Assembly: GCF_036785885.1 (NCBI RefSeq)
Contig: NC_092317.1
Span: 4,404,501 to 4,468,500 of the forward strand
Reading direction: 5' to 3'
Origin: Coffea arabica
Taxonomy: Eukaryota; Streptophyta; Magnoliopsida; Gentianales; Rubiaceae
DNA length: 64,000 bases
Position numbers and translations under genes: made by a program. The notes beneath the pieces are model-generated. The model did not search any database and was not told the DNA's origin. It worked only from the letters and a program-made list of their open reading frames with translations. This document shows positions 22,872-35,214 of this stretch, piece by piece. Each line of letters starts with the position of its first letter. Positions within the stretch are counted from its first letter, which is position 1.

Positions 22872-25307
22872 ATGGCAAAACGTCGGGTCCGTCTTCTTCT
22901 TCTTCCCTCCAAATTCCGTTCTATCCGGCAATGCAAATTCCTCTGTTCCCTCCCTTCCGCCCCGCCCCTCCACAATGAAACTGCCGCGAATGAAGCTGCC
23001 CACGCAACCGACGAAAATCTCCAGCAACACCTTCGAAAGCTTCGAATATTACTGCAACAGAACCGCACCGAAACTGCAAAGAGACTCCTCAACACTCTCA
23101 TTCACTCCAATTCAGCTTCTCAACTCTACACCCTCTACTCCCTATCCTCGCCTCCTCCTACAAAACCCATCTTTTCTAGCTTTCTTTTATCGTTTTATGC
23201 CGAGTTAAAGCTCCCCCATGAGGCCACTGAGGTCTATGATTTAATCAAAAGAGACGGCAACTTTCCTTCTCTTTACGCTTTTAACCTGTTTCTTGAATCA
23301 TTGGTTAGTTCTTGGAAGTATAACAAGACCCTGGAAGTGTTTTTAGATGCTGTAAATTCGGGTATTCGAGTTGATAAGTTTAGCTATGGTAAGGCTATAC
23401 AGTCGGCTGTGAAGTTGGGGGATTTGGAGGGAGCAGTGGAGCAAATGCGGCGCATGAGAAAATGTGGAATAAAGCCTAATGGGTTTGTTTATAATGTTGT
23501 GATCGGGGGTTTGAGTAAAGAAGGGAGAGTGGCGGATGCGCGGAAACTGTTTGATGAAATGGTTGATAGAAGAGTGTTGCCGAATAGGGTGACTTATAAT
23601 ACTCTCATTGATGGATATTGTAAAGCAGGGGACTTGGAGGAGGCGTTTAATATGAGGGAGAGGATGAAAAATGATAATGTGGAGGCTAATGTTGTCACAT
23701 ATAATACGTTGCTTGGTGGGCTTTGTAGGGCGGCAAGGATGGAGGAGGCAGGAAGAGTGTTAGAGGAAATGAAGGTTCATGGGTTTGTTCCAGATGCATT
23801 CACGTATAGCATACTGTTTGATGGGCATTTGAGGTCTGGAAATACAGATGCTTCGTTGGCTTTGTATGAAGATGCTGGTTGTAGAGGGGTGCAGTTGAAT
23901 GAGTATACCTACGGCGTTTTAGTTAATGGATTGTGTAAGGAAGGGAAAATGGATAAGGCCGAGGAATTAATGAAGCATTTGATGGAAAATGGGGTTGTTC
24001 CTACGAAGGTAATGTTTAATGCTATGGTTGATGGGCACTGCAGAGAAGGCAACAAAGAAAAGGTGCTTTTAACAATTGGAGAAATGGAGAAATTTGGGTT
24101 GAGGCCTGATTGGATCACATTTAATACAGTGATCAACATGTTCTGCAGAGCATCCGAGATGGATCATGCAAATGAATGGATTAAGAAGATGATTGAGAAG
24201 GGAATTAGTCCCAATCTAGAGACATATAACACCCTGATTCAGGGCTATGGACGAAATTGTCAGTTTGAGAGGTGTTTTCAGATTCTTGAGGAAATGAAAG
24301 ACAATCAAATAAATCCCAACGTTGTTACTTGTGGTTCTTTAGTAAACTCCTTATGCAAGGATGGTAGGCATCTGGAAGCTGAAGTGATACTCAGGGATAT
24401 GATATGTAGAGGGGTTCTGCCAAATGCTCAAATTTACAATGTACTCATAGATGAGCATTGTAGAAGAGGAAACATAAAAGATGCATTTAGTTTACTTGAT
24501 GAAATGTTGAAAAGGGAACTACCTCCCACTCTAGTGACATACAACACACTCATTAGCGGGCTCTGCAAAAGAGGGAGGGTTACAGAAGCTGAAGAGTTGG
24601 CTTTGAAAATCATAAGCATCGGTCTGCATCCTGATGTCATCACATACAATTCCTTAATATCAGGGTATTCCAAGGCAGGGAACACCTGGAAGTGTTTTGA
24701 GTTATATGAGAAGATGAAAGCATCAGGTGTTAAACCGACCTTGAGCACATACCATCCTCTAATTGCACAATGTAAAGCAGAAAAACAGGGACAGATGCTA
24801 CTGGAGAAAATTGTTCAAGAAATGTCTGACATAAACCTGATTCCTGATCGAGTCCTATACAATGAGCTTCTTCATTGTTATGTAAAGCATGGAAAAGTCC
24901 AAAAAGCATTTTCTCTGCAGAGTGAAATGGTAGAAAGAGGGATTCCTCCTGATAGGATGACCTTCAATGTCTTGATCTTGGGTTGTTTCAAGGAGTGCAA
25001 GGTTGAGAAGGCCAAGGATCTTTTTGATGGCATGAGGGCTGGAGGATTGATTCCTAACGCTGATACATATAACACACTCATTGCAGGACACTGCAAGCTA
25101 AAGGATTTTGTTGGAGCATATATCTGGTACAGGGCGATGCTTGAATGTGGTCTTTACCCAACTATCACTGTTTGTAATGAGCTTCTCGCAGGTCTCAGAG
25201 AGGAAGGAAGATTGGAAGAGATCCGGATAATTTGCTCTGAGATGAGTGTTAAAGGATTGAATGAGTGGAGCATGAGTGAGGACTTTCCTGCTGCTACTGA
25301 AGTGTAA
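22872..25307 (+). CDS. P-class pentatricopeptide repeat protein, At5g12100-like, probably mitochondrial
   Basis: Single-exon ORF of 811 residues from ATG 22872 (MAKRRVRLLLLPSKFRSIRQ). The Arabidopsis relative At5g12100 has about 816. The N-terminus is Arg-rich with no acidic residues, like a mitochondrial presequence. From about residue 100 it is a run of roughly 18 to 20 tandem 35-residue PPR motifs with the pattern VTYNTLIDGYCKAGDLEEAF and GxxPN/D. No E, DYW or SMR domain follows, so it is P class. Such proteins bind single-stranded organelle RNA, one base per repeat, to stabilise, process or splice transcripts. The C-terminal end SEDFPAATEV resembles the At5g12100 end as I remember it. The ORF is intact and intronless, as is usual for PPR genes. 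The RNA target cannot be read from this alone. Confidence 0.93.
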   Translation: MAKRRVRLLLLPSKFRSIRQCKFLCSLPSAPPLHNETAANEAAHATDENLQQHLRKLRILLQQNRTETAKRLLNTLIHSNSASQLYTLYSLSSPPPTKPIFSSFLLSFYAELKLPHEATEVYDLIKRDGNFPSLYAFNLFLESLVSSWKYNKTLEVFLDAVNSGIRVDKFSYGKAIQSAVKLGDLEGAVEQMRRMRKCGIKPNGFVYNVVIGGLSKEGRVADARKLFDEMVDRRVLPNRVTYNTLIDGYCKAGDLEEAFNMRERMKNDNVEANVVTYNTLLGGLCRAARMEEAGRVLEEMKVHGFVPDAFTYSILFDGHLRSGNTDASLALYEDAGCRGVQLNEYTYGVLVNGLCKEGKMDKAEELMKHLMENGVVPTKVMFNAMVDGHCREGNKEKVLLTIGEMEKFGLRPDWITFNTVINMFCRASEMDHANEWIKKMIEKGISPNLETYNTLIQGYGRNCQFERCFQILEEMKDNQINPNVVTCGSLVNSLCKDGRHLEAEVILRDMICRGVLPNAQIYNVLIDEHCRRGNIKDAFSLLDEMLKRELPPTLVTYNTLISGLCKRGRVTEAEELALKIISIGLHPDVITYNSLISGYSKAGNTWKCFELYEKMKASGVKPTLSTYHPLIAQCKAEKQGQMLLEKIVQEMSDINLIPDRVLYNELLHCYVKHGKVQKAFSLQSEMVERGIPPDRMTFNVLILGCFKECKVEKAKDLFDGMRAGGLIPNADTYNTLIAGHCKLKDFVGAYIWYRAMLECGLYPTITVCNELLAGLREEGRLEEIRIICSEMSVKGLNEWSMSEDFPAATEV

Positions 25308-27819
25308 TATAGGAATGCTCTGCGCCGCTCCATCTTTTTGAATCAAGTATTAGAGAAGGAACCAATTATGCAGATCGTCATGATTGTGATGCTCTCATCC
25401 ATAAGAGTATAAGTTCTCAAGGGTAATTAACTACATTTTTTAGATTAGTTATCTGCTATCAAATTTGTCCAATCGAGATCAGATTGCATTAAGTTGGATA
25501 GCTTGAGTACCTGCCATGTATCTTTACAATTAGCATGATACGTCCTGTTATTGTACCTGACTTTTATACAAATAAGTATTCACTCCATTGCTTGCAGAGT
25601 GCATGGGCCCTTTTAGGGTTGACATGCCCCATTGGATGTTTCAAGATATTTACATACTGCAGTTTAAAATGTTCTCCCAAATAAATTAGATGCAGTTACA
25701 GGATCGAGGTGAAAGATTATAGGTACACTATCATGAAAATAGCTGTTAAAAGACTGAGAATAGTCAATTAATTACTTCTTCAGATAAATCTAAAGTGTCA
25801 CATCCTCGATGTTGTGTTTGCATTATTCTTTAAGAATGGTTGACTAATTTTGGTTTCCATCATTCTTAATTTTTCAGAGGATGCTGAACTCACTCCTTGG
25901 AGGCTGAGCTGGAGAATATACTAGACTAATCAATTTGTGGTAACATAGCAAATGGACATTGTACTTGGTTGGCTTACTACTTGATATCCAGGTTATCTTG
26001 TGAGATTTTTGTTGACAATCACATATACACAGGTTTCCTTTACATACTAGACATGTTATAGTCCATTGAAAATGAACACAGTGTCAGCAAATTGCTGACT
26101 AGCCATGGCTTTTTAGGTTGTCATTGATGATGCTTAAACCTGTGAATTTCTATGCAGCCAGAGAAGTCCTACTCAACACAGGAACTTTGCCATCTTCTGG
26201 GAACTGTAATTGTGAAGAAGGCACGGGTGCAATCTATAGTGGGTGGATCCTACAGTCATAGGTATGGTAAATACTAGAAAATTTTTGATTACTTTCTATG
26301 CGAAAGTCACATGTGCACACACTGTAAACAAACAACTGACTCGAATTATTGGCTCTGCATGACTTTAAAAGTCACTTTCCCATTTACTAGCAGGGTCATG
26401 CTCTATTACTACATGTTTGACAGACCTCATATGTAGGTGATACGCTAGAGCAAGGCATCCCCAAAATATGCTGGAGTGCTAGATGCGAGTGAGAAACAGT
26501 TCACTGTGAGGATTTGGAGCTTTTCAGGATGGTTTTTTTTTTCCCAATTGGATGAAGGCATATTTGCCTTCTGTAATATGCAAAAGCTTGAAGGGACTTT
26601 TTTAATTGCTGGGAAGGAGCACATTCAGCTTCCTTGCAATTGACGATGACTAATATGGAAGGATAGAACAAAGCAGAGTTCAGTGAATCCAGATTAGACA
26701 TTGACAAGGTTGCACATAAAGCCACTCAGGAACAGTGTGAATACAACACGAGGAGTTGAGCGTAGTGGAAATGGAACATATTGAGGTTTGCATCAAGATG
26801 AACTCTGCTGCAACAATCTGTCCAATTAAGAACAAGTTAGGATATGGGATAATTGCAAGTAACTGGCCTGGGGAGATTGTAGCAAGCTGGGCAACATCAG
26901 AAGCAAGTGAAGGCAGCAAGGATCCTGCAGAAGCTGAAGCTAGCAAATATGATTAACCAAAGCCATTAATTTACAATTACTAATCTGATGCTAAAGCTGC
27001 AAACATAGCCGAAGATATATTGGTCTTGAGTCCTCTGTTTTGTATGTGGTCCTTTTCTCATATTAACTTGCAAGGAAATGATACTGGTAGCAAATTGGCA
27101 AAATTTGCCATTGGAGGGATAGAAAATATTACCGTGTCTTTGTAAAGTAGCACAGTGTGGAACTTGGAAGTGGGTAGTACCCATTATATTGTGAAGCTCA
27201 GGATACTCTTGTTCATTTTAACAGTACAACTCATGCCATTTTGCTAATAAAGTGTTAAGGTTTGCTAATGGTCCTAATTTTTATGTCATCACCAGCCTCA
27301 AACATTTTGAAACTCATAGGTTATGACAGAAACTACAAAGTTAAGAAAAAAAAAATAACTCCACAGAGCAATGGAAAGTAGTAATGTAGAAAAAATCCCT
27401 TAAAACCCAACAAGATAAATAAATAAATAAAATGAAGAAACTAGTTGTGGATACTAAATTCATATAAATGATGGACGAAATGAGTAAGTTATGATAAATT
27501 GAACAATGACCCCTAGGCTTTAAGTCTGTTGTCCACGTACCCATAAACAATTTGAATTACACATTAGACTCCAGTACTTGTCATAATCCATTAAGGCAAC
27601 GCAGAGGAGACTAGGATTTTTATGTCGAGACCAAACAGGCTTCATTTACGTTCACTCAGCGACTAAACCAGAAAACCCCGCCGCCGGCAGTGTGCCACAA
27701 GCCAGGGGCATTTTGAACATCTTCAGAATCTTTCAAGCCACCTACATTCAAGCCGTCGGGCTAATTCCGATAAAGACGACGCCAAATTTAAGATCTGACG
27801 GAGATTTCACATTAACGAT
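25308..27819 (+). other. Spacer between the PPR gene and SRP68
   Basis: 2.5 kb. The first part may be a long, possibly spliced 3' UTR of the PPR gene. An RNase H-like relic lies at 26780-26956 (separate entry). The last 200 bp before 27820 are the SRP68 5' UTR and promoter, with a GC-richer patch at 27680-27700. No other coding exon is supported. Confidence 0.5.
26780..26956 (+). pseudogene. RNase H-like (RVT_3 type) fragment, retroelement-derived relic
   Basis: The reading frame gives VCIKMNSAATICPIKNKLGY, then GIIASNWPGEIVASWATSEA and DPAEAEASKYD. This resembles the first strands and the DPxxAEAxA helix of the plant RNase H-like domain found in LINE-type reverse transcriptases and in the many orphan RVT_3 genes. 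Only about 60 residues remain. The conserved Asp of the N-(F/V)-D-A-A motif appears as Ser (MNSAAT). A stop follows at once and no reverse transcriptase region is visible nearby. I call it a decayed fragment from pattern recognition only. Confidence 0.45.
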
Positions 27820-30800
27820 ATGGCGAAAGAGAACAACTCCGCTATGGATGTGGACAACCAGAATTCGGAATCCGTTGATCAGATTAATAGCCCTAGGTTC
27901 TCTATCAATGGTAATTTTCTCTCCCATAAAGCTCTAGACAGCTAATTTTGAGGAGATAATTTATGTTTTTTTTTTTTGGTGAATTTACAGTTTTGCAGCT
28001 CTTGAAATCGGCTCAGATGCAGCATGGATTGCGGTTTGGCGATTACGCTCGTTACCGGTATAACCTACGCTTGTACACTTATGGTATATGTTTATGAGTA
28101 ATTTGGTACGATGAAGTTCCGGGAAGTAGGTTTAATTTTTGTAAGAAATGCCGTATGATATTGTTTTTACCAGTATATAAGCGTAAGTGTGCTCTATATA
28201 GGTTTATGAGGGAATTTATGACATTGATCATTAGAGGTGGCAGGGTTAAATTTGTGAAAAATGTGGTTTGATAGAGTTGTACTATTGAGGGAATGTGAAA
28301 TTGACCAGTTTTTGCAAATTTTTAGGAGGTACTGTACTGCTCGGCTCAGGAGATTGTACAAGTCATTGAAATTCACGCATGGCCGTGGTAAATATAGTAA
28401 GAGGGCGATTACAGCTTCTATGGTCACTGAAGTGAGGTAATAGATTGCCAAGACCAATGGTTGAATTTGATTGACATTACAGTTGGTAAATGTTTTAATT
28501 TCGCTTTTGCTATTTGAAGAACAAATTTGCTGCTTTGTCTCTCGTTAATAATTTCTTAAGTGGTCGTTAATCTATCTTGATTGCTTTCTGCATGGTGGTT
28601 GGGGACACTGTAGGTATCTTCATGTGGTTCTTTATACAGCAGAAAGAGCTTGGAGCCATGCTATGGAAAAGAAAACGCTGCCAGATGGTCCAAATGCACG
28701 TCAGCGTGGCTATCTGATTGGTAGGCTGCGAAAAGCAGTCAAATGGGCTACTTTGTTTCAAGACTTGTGTTCCATTAAGGGAGATTCTAGGACATCTTTG
28801 GAAGCAGAGGTGTGCTGATTAATTCATCATTTTGCACTGCTGCTGTGCCCTGTATACAAATAATCTAATTATTTCTAACAGACTCTTTCAGGAATTTTTT
28901 GTTTTATTGGGTTCACTGCATTTCCTTTCACTTGTGGGTAAGGATGGCAATAGGGCCCCTGGTTTTTGGAGGAAGGGGGGGAGGCGGGGGATCCCTCCCT
29001 CGTCCCCAGCCCCATGTTCTAAATCTCCCCCCACTCCTGCCCCGTCCCCTGCTTCCCTTACCCCTGCCCTGCGCTGCCCCACCCCGCTCCATAGTGGTTG
29101 GCTAATTATAATTTTTATTTGGACATTATTTGTCCACATATATAACATCAATAACAACCTCATAAATCATTCTTTTAGATATTATTGATATTTTAAAATT
29201 TATTTTATTGACATCATGATATTTTTAGTTCTCAAATTATAATATATTTGCATATATTATTGATGTGTGTTTGTAATGTGTATATTTATATATGTATAAA
29301 ACTAGCTATAAATATTTACATTTTTTTAAAATTTATTTTAGTGGTGGAGGTCCCCCCCCATCACCTGCCCCATTTAAAAAGGGGGGAGAAAAATCCCCTC
29401 CACCCCTGCCTCACCCCCCTCGGGAACCCGCCCCTGTTGCCATCCCTAGTCGTGGTGTTGCTAGAATCATGAGAGATAACCTGCTTAGATGCTTTTAATA
29501 AGTAAACCTCATAGTCTGCTACTAATTTTCTTCCTTTGACCGTTCTTTTCTTGTTACAAGTGGTTTAGGTAGAAGTTTACATTCTATAACTGTAGCCAGC
29601 ACATATCAAACTAGGTATTTACGAATAATTCAGGTTTAGTGCTTGGATTAGTTTAGATGATATGGTGGAGAATCTATCACTTTATAATCTCTAAGGAACT
29701 ATTTAAGTTAAGATAAAGTTAATTTCTATGGATGGTTTGGATTCATCTGCAATCACTGCAATTAAAACCAACAATATAGTTTACAATACAGTCATACTTA
29801 GTGGAAGTTGGTTTATGCAATCAATGCCGACTTTCAGTTGTTTCTTACTGTCTTTCCTTCCCTTTTTCAGTCTTTTTCATTAAAAGTATCAGATGGACTA
29901 TTAACTAGTTCTTGACGTACATGCAAGCTGTAAAAACAATTCTCACTTAGCAATCGATGTGCTCTTCAACTCTTTTCTCAGATGGACATTTTGAAGATGT
30001 TGTTGCCATTTTGTGTTTCCATTTGACTTAGTGGTGGAGTTTCAGCCTGTCAATGTTGTTGACTTGGCAATTTTTTCTCACTGTTGCTTGTAACTTTTGC
30101 ATGCAAGTAATATTCTCTGTACTAAGAAACTATCAATTCTTAAACTGCAGGCCTATGCAGCTTATATGAGGGGAAATTTGTTATTTGAACAAGATCAGAA
30201 TTGGGAAGTTGCACTGAAGAGTTTCAAAGGTGCCAGGTACTAAATGTTTAGTATGGTTGTTTCTTCTTTAAATATCCAAGATGTTGCTTGAAGTGTACAG
30301 TTCCCTTGTTTTAATTTTCCTTGTTCGCTAACTTAGTTACTTTCTTTAGGGCTGTTTATGAGGAACTTGGGAAATATGGAGACCTTGAGAACCAAGTTTT
30401 GTGCCGTGAGCGGGTTGAGGAATTAGAACCTAGCATAAGATACTGCTTACACAAAATTGGCGAGTCAAATTTACAAACTTCTGAATTGTTACGCATAGGT
30501 GAAATGGAAGGACCTGCTTTGGACCTGTTTAGAGCAAAGTTGGAGGTGAGTCTTAAATAATAGAATTCAGGAGTTAGGTGATTAACGAGGTGTGTGTGGC
30601 TATACTATTGATAGAATCATATTCCACAACTTTTGTCATGACAACTTGGAAACATGAATTTCTCAGCTTAGTATCTAATTTATTATAACTGCATTTTCTT
30701 GGATCAAAAGGCTGTTATGTCTGAGGCTAGGTCCCAGCAGGCTGCATCAATGACAGAATTCCATTGGCTTGGGCACCGATTTCCAATATCAAATGCAAAA

Positions 30801-33800
30801 ACAAGGGTGTCCATACTGAAAGGTTAGTAATGAATCATGACATAATTAAGTCATAGTGGTTTCTGAGCAAAATGGATACTTAAGTTTTTCTTCCTTCTAA
30901 GTTCTATCTGCTTGTTGCAACTGCATTGCCTCTTTTTGGGTTGACTCTAGAAGCTGGAATTGTTTGCTTGACAGCTTTTTTAGTTTAGCTGGAAATTCAA
31001 ATTTAGGCAGCATGTTCTCTGTTGTATTTTTCCAATAATAGTTTTGGAACAGTTATTTTTATTTGGAAATCACCATTTAAATAACATTTAAAAAGTTTAA
31101 TGGTTTTAATGTGTAATTAGAATATTAGCTTTGCAGAAGTTGCTTATTTAAGGTTTGCTGCTTATATAAGTTGTGCTTCTGAAGTAAGTTCATCAGGTCA
31201 TACAGAGGAACGTGTTAAAGACTGGCATTTGGCCTTTCTAGGTTGAACTTTGAAATGAATTGTGTAATGCCCTCACTGCATTGGTGTAATTAGATAGACA
31301 TGTTTCTATCTCTAATGCTACATCATAAACTCATTCACAGAATTTTCTGCTATTGACTGATTTCTTTCTGGGTTAAGTACCTTGATTTCAATCAGAACGC
31401 CAACATAGAGGATGTTGCCTAGAAATCAAAATAAATTCTGTGAGTCCCTTCCATGTACTTTGTGGCTTGATTGCTCCGAAATAAGTGATTCTTAAGTGAA
31501 TCTCAATTCTAAATTGGATTCTCAATGTTTCTGAAAGCTCTTCTGCTCCTTTCCTTTTGTATTGCCAACATTAAACAGATTGATAAAAACCAACGGGATC
31601 TTGATTTCCTATGTAATCTGATATCACCTTATGCATCCGCTTTCTTAGCCATTTTGTGTTCATTGAGTTGATTAGTACTTTCTATAGCTTTATCATCCAG
31701 TCTGAAGGTTTTTCCTTTCTTATGATGCGAACTTGATCAGCTCAGGAACTGGAGAAGGACATTCATGGCCCAAAAGCAGACTCTCTTCCAGCAGATAAAA
31801 GACTTGCCACATTTGACAAAATATTTGCTGCATATAATGAAGCCAGAAGCTGCATTCGCAATGATTTGGTGAGGAGCATGAGTTCCCTTTTTTTTTTTCT
31901 TTGTGTAATCAAGTACTTGTCATCTTAGTGCACTTTTTGCTATTAGGAACGATGATATGTTTTTTTCCTTCCTTCCGGATTTACTGGTTTTCACGTTATG
32001 CTCTCTTTTAGGCTAGTGCAGGAAATTCTGAAAGCATGAAAGATGATCTTAGTGGCCTTGATAAAGCAATTGGTGCTGTTTTAGGACAGCGAACCATCGA
32101 AAGGAACCAGTTATTGGTTAGCATTGCTATAAGCAAACTCAATAAGGTCCGTGATGATAAGAATGAAAAAGTTACCAAGCCTGAAGAGCTTGTCCGACTA
32201 TATGACCTTTTGTTACAGGTGATTACCCATAATTCATATAGCTAGCTTTTTGCAATCTTTTTGTGCATGTAGCAATAGTAGTAGGCATATTTGTAAGTGT
32301 CGAAATTTAGTAACTGCTCTTCCAACTGGCAGAATGCTGCTGATCTTTCTGATTTAGTTAGCTCTGGAAGAGATAGAAAGCCAGAAGAGTTGGCTTTTGC
32401 TGAAGAGTGTGAGCTCAAAAGTTTGGTTTTCAGAGCTGAAAGGTTCGGTTTATGTCACTACTTTTTCTTTTTTTGGCTGTTTGTTTCTTTTGTCTCTTAC
32501 AGGCTGTCACTTCACTCTTTTCTTGTGAATGTATAAGTTGGCTGTAGGTTTATCTTATTGTCTAAAAGTCTTGTCTTCTCTTAACTTATCCTGTCAAATA
32601 ACTGTATATTCTTAAGTTTGCTTTTTTTATTCTACTTTTCTATTGTTACCATGAAAATTGGTAAGAGGTGTTAGGATTGAGAATGTTTTCATTGTGCAAC
32701 ATATGACCTTGCTGTCAATTTGTTGGCAGGTGTTTCTATTTAGCCAAATCCTACAGTTTGGCTGGAAAGAGAACAGAAGCCTATGCTTTGTACTGCAAAG
32801 TTCGCTTTCTAGCTGATACAGCCCTTAAAGAGCTTCAAAATTCGAAGACAGCTGATCAGGTGTGCATACTTTCCTCTGTGGCTGACTTGGTTAATTTAAA
32901 AAGTCATAACCAAAGGGCCATCTTTTATTTTTCTTTTATGAAATATCATGTTTATGGCAGCTTGTTCTTCCATGTCTACTCACGTGTTGACTGCTTTGTT
33001 TGTCTCTTTATTTTTGTCCATTATCTTTTTATCAGGCTGTGATAAAGGAGTTGCAGACACTGCAAAAAGAAAGTAGATCAAACAGCTGTATAGAGCATGC
33101 AATAGCCATCATGGAGGAAGAGCAGGCTCCAGAAAAGCTATCACAAAAGATTTCAACTATATCATTGACTGGAAAAGATAAGAAGGTTTGTGGCACATTT
33201 AATTTAGGTCCTGGACTTGTTCATCTAGAAGAAAATTAAATGCATCAATCATAGTTGGAGCATGTAAAGTATGATGCTACTATTAATTTCCCCATTATGC
33301 TGATGTGGCTTCATTAGATTTCACTTTCTTTTAAGCTGGCCATGTGTTAATGGTTTTTGAATATCTCAAATTATGATTATGCATTTTGTTAGCCCTTCAA
33401 TATTGATGTTGTCGTTTTCTTCTAGATATTGATGTTAAAAATTTGCACATTTGTTTGCATCGCTTTATACACTTTACGTATATGTATCTTAGCTACATAA
33501 TATGTGAAGGCATTCAGATTTGCTTACATGTTACTTACACTCTATTCCTCAAGTTTTTTTGTATATAATTAATTCATGCAACTAAAAGCATGGTTTTATT
33601 TTGAGATTTGTGGATAAACTGTTGCATGGACCCTCTGTAGTCATAGTACTTTGCCTGGTCCTAGAGATCAGCTTTATGCATGTTCACCATTCACACTTTG
33701 AAAGTCATCTTATAGTGCTGAACCACGAGGATTCTCTGAATAAACTGGCCATAGAATTTGTGGATCAAAAACCATGCATTAATTTCTTCTGCTGGAATAT

Positions 33801-34575
33801 TTCCTAGTACTGAAATTTTCTTGCTTCCATTAGAATATGATAAACGACACCACTGTGATGCTTTGCCTATATGTGCCATCTGTGATGGAACTTCTTTTAG
33901 GTCAACTCCTTATCTACAATGCTTAGTTGGTGGAACATACTTTGTTGGACCATGAATACATGTGCATTGTTATCTTTTACTTTTTTCTCAAAGCCGGTCC
34001 TTCTTTTGGATTTTCTTTATGTAGCCATGTATTCAACACAGTTTATCCTTCCTTTGTGATTATTTGAAGAACACAGGCTATTTTGCTCCTCATCTTGTGT
34101 GCATAATTTTTTGTTTTCCCTTTGTTTACTTCTTTTCCTTTCCAAAGTTGCTTCTGTTTTAGGCACAAGTTGGTAATATTTTAACGCATTTTGAGCTGGG
34201 ATTTGTCTCTGTTTTTAATGTTTAAAATGGTTGCAAATTAGTCTAGTTTAACTTTTTAAATGCATAGCTGAAGCGCACTTCTTTAAGCACGTCTCAATCA
34301 CGCTTCTGTAGTATTATGGCTTAACCTTTTACTGGATGCTGATTCTGTTGTTTCAGTTGGAGAAATTTCTTATGGACAACCTGGATGTGTATGAATCAGC
34401 AGTGGATGCCAGTGTCAAGTCAATGTCACGTATTGAGCGCTTCCCACCTTCATTCCAGGCAGCTGCTCGGAGTCCAATAGTTCTTGACCTGGCATATAAT
34501 CTAATAGAATGCCCATCACTGGAGAACAGGACAAAGAAGGACAAGAAAAGCTTTTTAGGTAGACTTTGGAGATGA
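27820..34575 (+). CDS. SRP68: Signal recognition particle 68 kDa subunit, 13 exons
   Basis: Exons: 27820-27910, 27991-28057, 28326-28436, 28614-28809, 30151-30236, 30350-30545, 30711-30822, 31741-31868, 32012-32218, 32333-32442, 32730-32859, 33036-33185, 34357-34575. All junctions are GT-AG and in phase, giving 600 residues; the Arabidopsis protein (At5g61970) is about 605. SRP68 binds 7S SRP RNA and forms a heterodimer with SRP72 in the cytosolic particle that targets nascent secretory proteins to the ER. The conserved N-terminal RNA-binding region is clear: MQHGLRFGDYARYRRYCTAR then RLRRLYKSLKFTHG (residues about 40-75), and RAWSHAMEKK. The helical middle contains FHWLGHRFPISNAKTRVSIL. The C-terminal SRP72-binding part ends PIVLDLAYNLIECPSLENR then KKSFLGRLWR. 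ATG 27820 opens an acidic lead of about 30 residues. Intron 4 holds a transposon insertion. Confidence 0.95.
28810..30150 (+). other. SRP68 intron 4
   Basis: 1341-bp GT-AG intron enlarged by the hAT-like element. The rest is AT-rich with no exon-like segment. Confidence 0.8.
28939..29448. mobile_element. hAT-like MITE in SRP68 intron 4
   Basis: The termini TAAGGATGGCAATAGGG (28939-28955) and the inverse of TAGGGATGGCAACAGGGG (ending 29448) match at 15 of 17 positions, a common plant hAT end. The flanking 8-mers CTTGTGGG and GTCGTGGT agree at 5 of 8, a worn target duplication. The subterminal parts are extremely C-rich on the plus strand with G-rich blocks (28970-29100 and 29345-29440), around an AT-rich core. 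No transposase ORF is present. The ORFs seen here are low-complexity Pro/Gly artefacts. Confidence 0.65.
33186..34356 (+). other. SRP68 intron 12
   Basis: 1171-bp GT-AG intron before the last exon. ORFs on both strands between 33600 and 33955 have no recognisable content. No repeat found. Confidence 0.7.
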
Positions 34576-35214
34576 GTAGGTTTATTGCGGAGTATTTTTG
34601 TTTTGCGAGTTTTTATATCCATCCAGTGATACTCGTGAAAGATTGACCATTCAGCGACGATGAGTTGTGGCAACTTTTGTGGTACTCGGAAAAGATTCAA
34701 ATCGCCATCAAAATTTTGGCTCTCTAGATTCTGTAAAACAACAGTTGGTACTTCGAATTGAATTACAATAATTTGCGAATTTTGTAATTTAATTGGCTAT
34801 GTGGCAAATCAAGGAAAATGACTGAGTGAGATTTGGAGATTTTAATTTGCAAATGTGTCTTGCCAAAGCTATCTCAAATTGCACGTTTTTTTGGTTTTCT
34901 GCATTCTAGAACAGTATTGAAACAAGATTATGCCGTCACCTGAAACCTTGGAGAAAAAACACACAAATCAAGAATTTAAATAGCGGTTTGACAAACAAAG
35001 CTTGAAAAAAGGGAAAGCGTTTTCTCCATCAGGAACAACGAATGCAAAGATTATTCAGTTGTTGAGTTCTGTTGAATCTTAACACCAAGTTTGCACCGCA
35101 AAATGGCAATTGTGCCATAAGTAATTCAACTTCGTTTTCAGAAGCCTTCAAACTATTCAGTCTATAACAACCTGGCCCTTTCACACTTCACCTCTCCATC
35201 CAGTAAATTAATGC
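34576..35214. other. Tail-to-tail spacer between SRP68 and the DUF3444 gene
   Basis: 639 bp of convergent 3' UTRs. Nothing else is seen. Confidence 0.6.

Noticed and set aside
28832-29188. Pro/Gly-rich ORFs on both strands in SRP68 intron 4
   Set aside because: They are translations of the C-rich hAT-like element and lie within an intron; no start context or domain.
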